A stretch of DNA of 54,241 nucleotides, taken from contig NZ_QDKO01000018.1 of the NCBI RefSeq assembly GCF_003094615.1, forward strand, positions 1 to 54,241, written 5' to 3'. The position numbers and the translations under genes were made by a program. The notes below the pieces were generated by a model. It was not told the DNA's origin and ran no database searches. It worked only from the letters and a program-made list of their open reading frames with translations. Position 1 is the first letter of the stretch. Every line of letters begins with the position of its first letter. This document shows positions 51,658 to 54,241 of this stretch, piece by piece. This DNA is from Caulobacter radicis (GTDB lineage: Bacteria; Pseudomonadota; Alphaproteobacteria; Caulobacterales; Caulobacteraceae).

Positions 51658-53682
51658 ATGAAAAAGACTCTCCTGGCCGGCGCTTCCGCGGGCCTCCTCG
51701 TCGCCGCCGCCTCGGCCGCTCACGCCCAGTCGATCGACTACGGCTCGCTCGAGCAGCTGTTCAACGAACCGGTCACCACCAGCGCCACCGGCGCCCCGCA
51801 GCGCTCGACCGAAGCGCCGGTGGACATGACCATCATCTCGGCCGCCGACATCGAGCGCTCGGGCGCCGTCGACCTGCCGACCATCCTGTCGCGCATCGCG
51901 GGCCTGGACGTGACGACCTGGGGCGCGGGCGCCGCCGACGTCAGCGTTCGCGGCTACAACCAAGCCATGTCGCCGCGCCTGCTGGTGCTGATCAACGGCC
52001 GCCAGGTCTATCTCGACCACTACGGCTACACCGCCTGGGCCACCCTGCCCGTGCAGCTGTCGGAGATCCGCCAGATCGAGGTCGTGAAGGGCCCCAATAG
52101 CGCCCTCTTCGGCTTCAACGCCGTCAGCGGCGTGGTCAACATCATCACCGCCAACCCCAAGTTCGACCAGACCGGCGACATCACCGTGCGCGGCGGCTCG
52201 GCCCGCTACGGCGAGGTCTCGCTGGCCAAGTCGTTCAAGCTGGGCGAGCGCTTCAGCGCCCGTTTCTCGGCCGGCGCGGCCAAGTCGGACGAGTTCGACA
52301 ACACCGTCGGCGTGGCCAAGAGCCAGCAGAACGAACCCTCGCGCGTGTCGGCCAACCTCGACACCGTCACCCAGCTGACCGACAAGGCCGAGCTGCGCAT
52401 CGAGGGCTCGTACTCGAACGTCCAGGTCAGCGACATGCTGTCCAACTACGCCTACTCGCCCAGCAAGTACCTGACCGGCTCGCTGAAGGGCACGCTGACC
52501 GCCGAGACCCAAGTCGGCCAGCTGCAATTCTCCGCCTACCAGAACGACCTGACCGCCAAGCACGTGATCCTTGGCCAGCAGGCGCGGTTCGAGAACAAGA
52601 TCACGGTCGTCTCGGCCCAGGACCTGTTCAAGATCGGCGCGAAGCACACCATCCGCCTCGGCGGCGAATACCGCCACAACGAGGTCAACACCGCCCCGAT
52701 CGGCGGCGCGGAGGTCAGCTACGACGTGCTGTCGGCCTCGGCGATGTGGAACTGGGCGATCACCGACAAGCTCGCCTTCACCGCCGCCGGCCGCTACGAC
52801 AGCCTGGACCTGTCGCGCGAGGGCGCCTTCCCGGCCGGCTCGCCGCCGCTGGGCAACGGCTACTGGGATCGCAAGATCGAGGAGCCGTCGTGGAACCTGG
52901 GCCTCGTCTGGCGCGCCACCGACGCCGACACCTTCAAGGCCAGCGCCGCCCGCGGCGTGCAGGTGCCGACCCTCGTCGACCTGGGCGCCCTGCAGGCCCG
53001 CGTCAGCGTCGGTCCCTACACCCTGGGCCTGGCCGGCAACCCGACCCTGGAACCGGCGATCGTCACCAACTACCAGCTGACCTATGAGCGCGCCCTGCCC
53101 GCCCTCAAGGCCCAGGTCAGCGCCAAGGCCTTCGTCCAGAAGACCGAAGACGTGAAGGGCCAGCCGACCTCGGCCCAGATCGACGTGGCCCCCACGCCCG
53201 TCAGCCTGCCGGTGCTCAGCTATCGCAACATCGGCGAGAGCAAGATGACCGGCTTCGAACTGGCCGCCTCGGGCGAGTTCGAAGCCGGCTTCCGCTGGAA
53301 CGCCGACTGGACCCACACCGAGGTCGACGACGAGCCGCTGGCCGGCTTCTCGCCGGTGCTGCGCTCGGCCGCCTTCGGCGCGACCACGCCGGAGAACCGC
53401 GGCAACGTCGCCCTGGGCTGGACCGGCGGCCCGTGGACGGCCGACGCCTTCGTCACCCTGGTGGGCGACCATCAGGCCTACGCCCTCTACGCCGTCGGCG
53501 CCAATCCGCGCCTGGTCGACATCGACGCCTACGCCGCCATCGGCGGCCGCGTGGCCCGCACCTTCGAGGGCGACGTCACCGTGGCCCTCAGCGGCCAGAA
53601 CCTCGGCGACAGCCGCCAGCGCCAGAGCGCCGGCCTGGAAGTCGAGCGTCGCCTGTACCTGAGCGTCAGCAAGCGCTTCTAG
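51658..53682 (+). CDS. TonB-dependent receptor, short plug-barrel type
   Basis: The 674-residue outer-membrane receptor differs from the other two in the window: it is about 300 residues shorter and lacks their plug signature. It has a signal peptide ending His-Ala-Gln-Ser. The plug has Ala-Asp-Ile-Glu-Arg-Ser-Gly-Ala-Val-Asp-Leu-Pro, Val-Arg-Gly-Tyr-Asn and Ile-Glu-Val-Val-Lys-Gly-Pro-Asn-Ser-Ala-Leu-Phe-Gly. The barrel ends in Ser-Lys-Arg-Phe. The N-terminal Ser-Leu-Glu-Gln-Leu-Phe-Asn-Glu-Pro-Val resembles receptors that occur with YfiR-like genes; no classic TonB box is visible. It is co-transcribed with the upstream YfiR-like gene and followed by a terminator. Confidence 0.93.
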   Translation: MKKTLLAGASAGLLVAAASAAHAQSIDYGSLEQLFNEPVTTSATGAPQRSTEAPVDMTIISAADIERSGAVDLPTILSRIAGLDVTTWGAGAADVSVRGYNQAMSPRLLVLINGRQVYLDHYGYTAWATLPVQLSEIRQIEVVKGPNSALFGFNAVSGVVNIITANPKFDQTGDITVRGGSARYGEVSLAKSFKLGERFSARFSAGAAKSDEFDNTVGVAKSQQNEPSRVSANLDTVTQLTDKAELRIEGSYSNVQVSDMLSNYAYSPSKYLTGSLKGTLTAETQVGQLQFSAYQNDLTAKHVILGQQARFENKITVVSAQDLFKIGAKHTIRLGGEYRHNEVNTAPIGGAEVSYDVLSASAMWNWAITDKLAFTAAGRYDSLDLSREGAFPAGSPPLGNGYWDRKIEEPSWNLGLVWRATDADTFKASAARGVQVPTLVDLGALQARVSVGPYTLGLAGNPTLEPAIVTNYQLTYERALPALKAQVSAKAFVQKTEDVKGQPTSAQIDVAPTPVSLPVLSYRNIGESKMTGFELAASGEFEAGFRWNADWTHTEVDDEPLAGFSPVLRSAAFGATTPENRGNVALGWTGGPWTADAFVTLVGDHQAYALYAVGANPRLVDIDAYAAIGGRVARTFEGDVTVALSGQNLGDSRQRQSAGLEVERRLYLSVSKRF

Positions 53683-53710
53683 GCGCCGGCTTTCTTGGGT
53701 TGAAGACGGA

Positions 53711-53741
53711 AAGGGCGGCTCGCAAGGGCCGCCTTTTTTGT
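53711..53741 (+). terminator. Rho-independent terminator after the YfiR/TonB-receptor operon
   Basis: AAGGGCGGC pairs with GCCGCCTTT around TCGCAAGG, followed by a run of T. It lies about 30 bases after the receptor stop and closes the two-gene unit. Confidence 0.9.
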
Positions 53742-53746
53742 TGAAA

Positions 53747-53883
53747 GATCCTCCCCCTGAAGGGGGAGGTGTCGGCGAAGCCGACGGAGGGGGAAGTCGG
53801 TGATGACCGTCCGGCTCCTCGAAAGCTGAAAACGCCCCCCCTCCGGCCCTCCGGGCCACCTCCCCCAGAAGGGGGAGGATCTT
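53747..53883. repeat. Extragenic palindromic repeat cluster, family A copy 5
   Basis: CCTCCCCCTGAAGGGGGAGG with GTCGGCGAAGCCGAC, a GTCGGTGATGACCG hairpin, then GAAAGCTGAAAACGCCCCCC and a closing CCTCCCCCAGAAGGGGGAGG. Module order and linkers match the copy at 9446. It lies between convergent genes. Confidence 0.85.
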
Positions 53884-53886
53884 GGA

Positions 53887-54241
53887 TCACCACTCGTCCT
53901 TTTTCTTCTTCATCAGGGCCAGCAGGCCCGGATACGGCCCCTGCCCCGTGCGGTAGAGGCACCACTCGTCGTCCTTCTTGCAGGCGCCGTCGAAGAAGTC
54001 CTTCTTGGCCTGGTCGATCACCGCGTACATCGGCGCGTCGCGGGACTTGATCCCCAGCTTGTCGTCGCAGGCGGCGCGTTCGGCCTTGGTCAGGCGGTAG
54101 AGGTCGGCGTGGTTGCAGCCGCCGCCTTCGCGGGCGGCCTGGCGCAGGGTGTCGCCGCCGGGCGTGGGCGTCCCACGCGACTTGAAGCCGGGCGGGGCCG
54201 TGGCGGCGCGGGGCGCGGGCGGCGCGGCCGGGGCCGGGCTC
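53887..54241 (-). CDS. Cys-containing hypothetical protein, truncated at the window edge
   Basis: The minus-strand frame is open from the right edge of the window to a stop at 53887, giving about 118 C-terminal residues. It begins Pro/Ala-rich, then has Gly-Gly-Gly-Cys-Asn-His-Ala-Asp-Leu-Tyr-Arg-Leu, Ala-Ala-Cys-Asp-Asp-Lys-Leu and Gly-Ala-Cys-Lys-Lys-Asp-Asp-Glu-Trp-Cys. The end is highly basic (Met-Lys-Lys-Lys-Lys-Asp-Glu-Trp). The Cys pattern and Pro-rich linker suggest an envelope protein with disulfides. No family is recognised; the start lies beyond the window. Confidence 0.7.
   Translation of the reverse strand, partial: SPAPAAPPAPRAATAPPGFKSRGTPTPGGDTLRQAAREGGGCNHADLYRLTKAERAACDDKLGIKSRDAPMYAVIDQAKKDFFDGACKKDDEWCLYRTGQGPYPGLLALMKKKKDEW

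Noticed and set aside
51412..53859. Minus-strand open frame of 815 codons opposite the YfiR/TonB-receptor genes
   Set aside because: Antisense shadow of two well-supported genes. It also runs through the terminator and a repeat cluster.

Overview
The window comes from a high-GC alphaproteobacterium of the Caulobacteraceae, very probably a Caulobacter species. Four things support this. (1) There is an 89-residue GapR. (2) There is a DivL of exactly 769 residues with tyrosine at position 550 of the H-box. (3) There is a TacA-type sigma54 activator with a CtrA-like box upstream. (4) mmcB is preceded by a GAAC-N7-GAAC SOS box of the alphaproteobacterial type. Several large TonB-dependent receptors and many extragenic palindromic repeats fit the same group. 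I see no tRNA, rRNA, CRISPR array, integrase or insertion sequence.

Layout. Positions 1-2.8 kb: three unrecognised genes of lower GC, accessory in feel. 3.1-6.0 kb: a Caulobacter-type TonB-dependent receptor, divergent from a membrane-anchored TPR protein. 7.2-14.8 kb: housekeeping genes (DUF72, ribosomal protein S21, COQ9, purE-purK, a GGDEF diguanylate cyclase next to a CheW protein, an MltB-like transglycosylase, a DUF805 protein), separated by palindromic repeats. 14.8-20.6 kb: rpmJ, gapR, a small basic protein, a divergent ArsR/SRPBCC pair, a membrane protein, a serine hydrolase and tacA. 21-25.8 kb: a class A penicillin-binding protein, recQ and a small Ala-rich membrane protein.

25.9-36.7 kb: a giant secreted protein of about 2,920 residues (IPT/TIG and putative-Ig repeats plus a C-terminal autotransporter barrel), divergent from a phage tail-collar protein that is followed by a DUF6916-type protein and a GNAT acetyltransferase. 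The divergent promoter holds a 20-bp near-palindrome. This is the most likely place for an undescribed system. 37.4-40.5 kb: a second Caulobacter-type TonB receptor. 40.7-46.7 kb: divL, a small metallopeptidase overlapping a SWIM-domain gene, a LysR regulator, a Sel1-repeat protein and a sirtuin. 46.9-50.9 kb: a di-iron ferritin-like protein behind a 19-bp palindrome, a secreted unknown, two coupled lipocalins, a Cys-containing unknown and mmcB. 51.1-53.7 kb: a YfiR-like periplasmic protein and a short TonB receptor, with a clear terminator. A partial Cys-rich gene runs off the right edge.

How genes work together. gapR, tacA and divL belong to the chromosome-organisation and CtrA cell-cycle network. 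purE-purK is a purine operon. The YfiR/TonB-receptor pair looks like an envelope sensing or uptake unit without its usual cyclase. The giant autotransporter, tail-collar, DUF6916 and GNAT genes may form one surface module. All assignments come from reading motifs and context; no database search was run.
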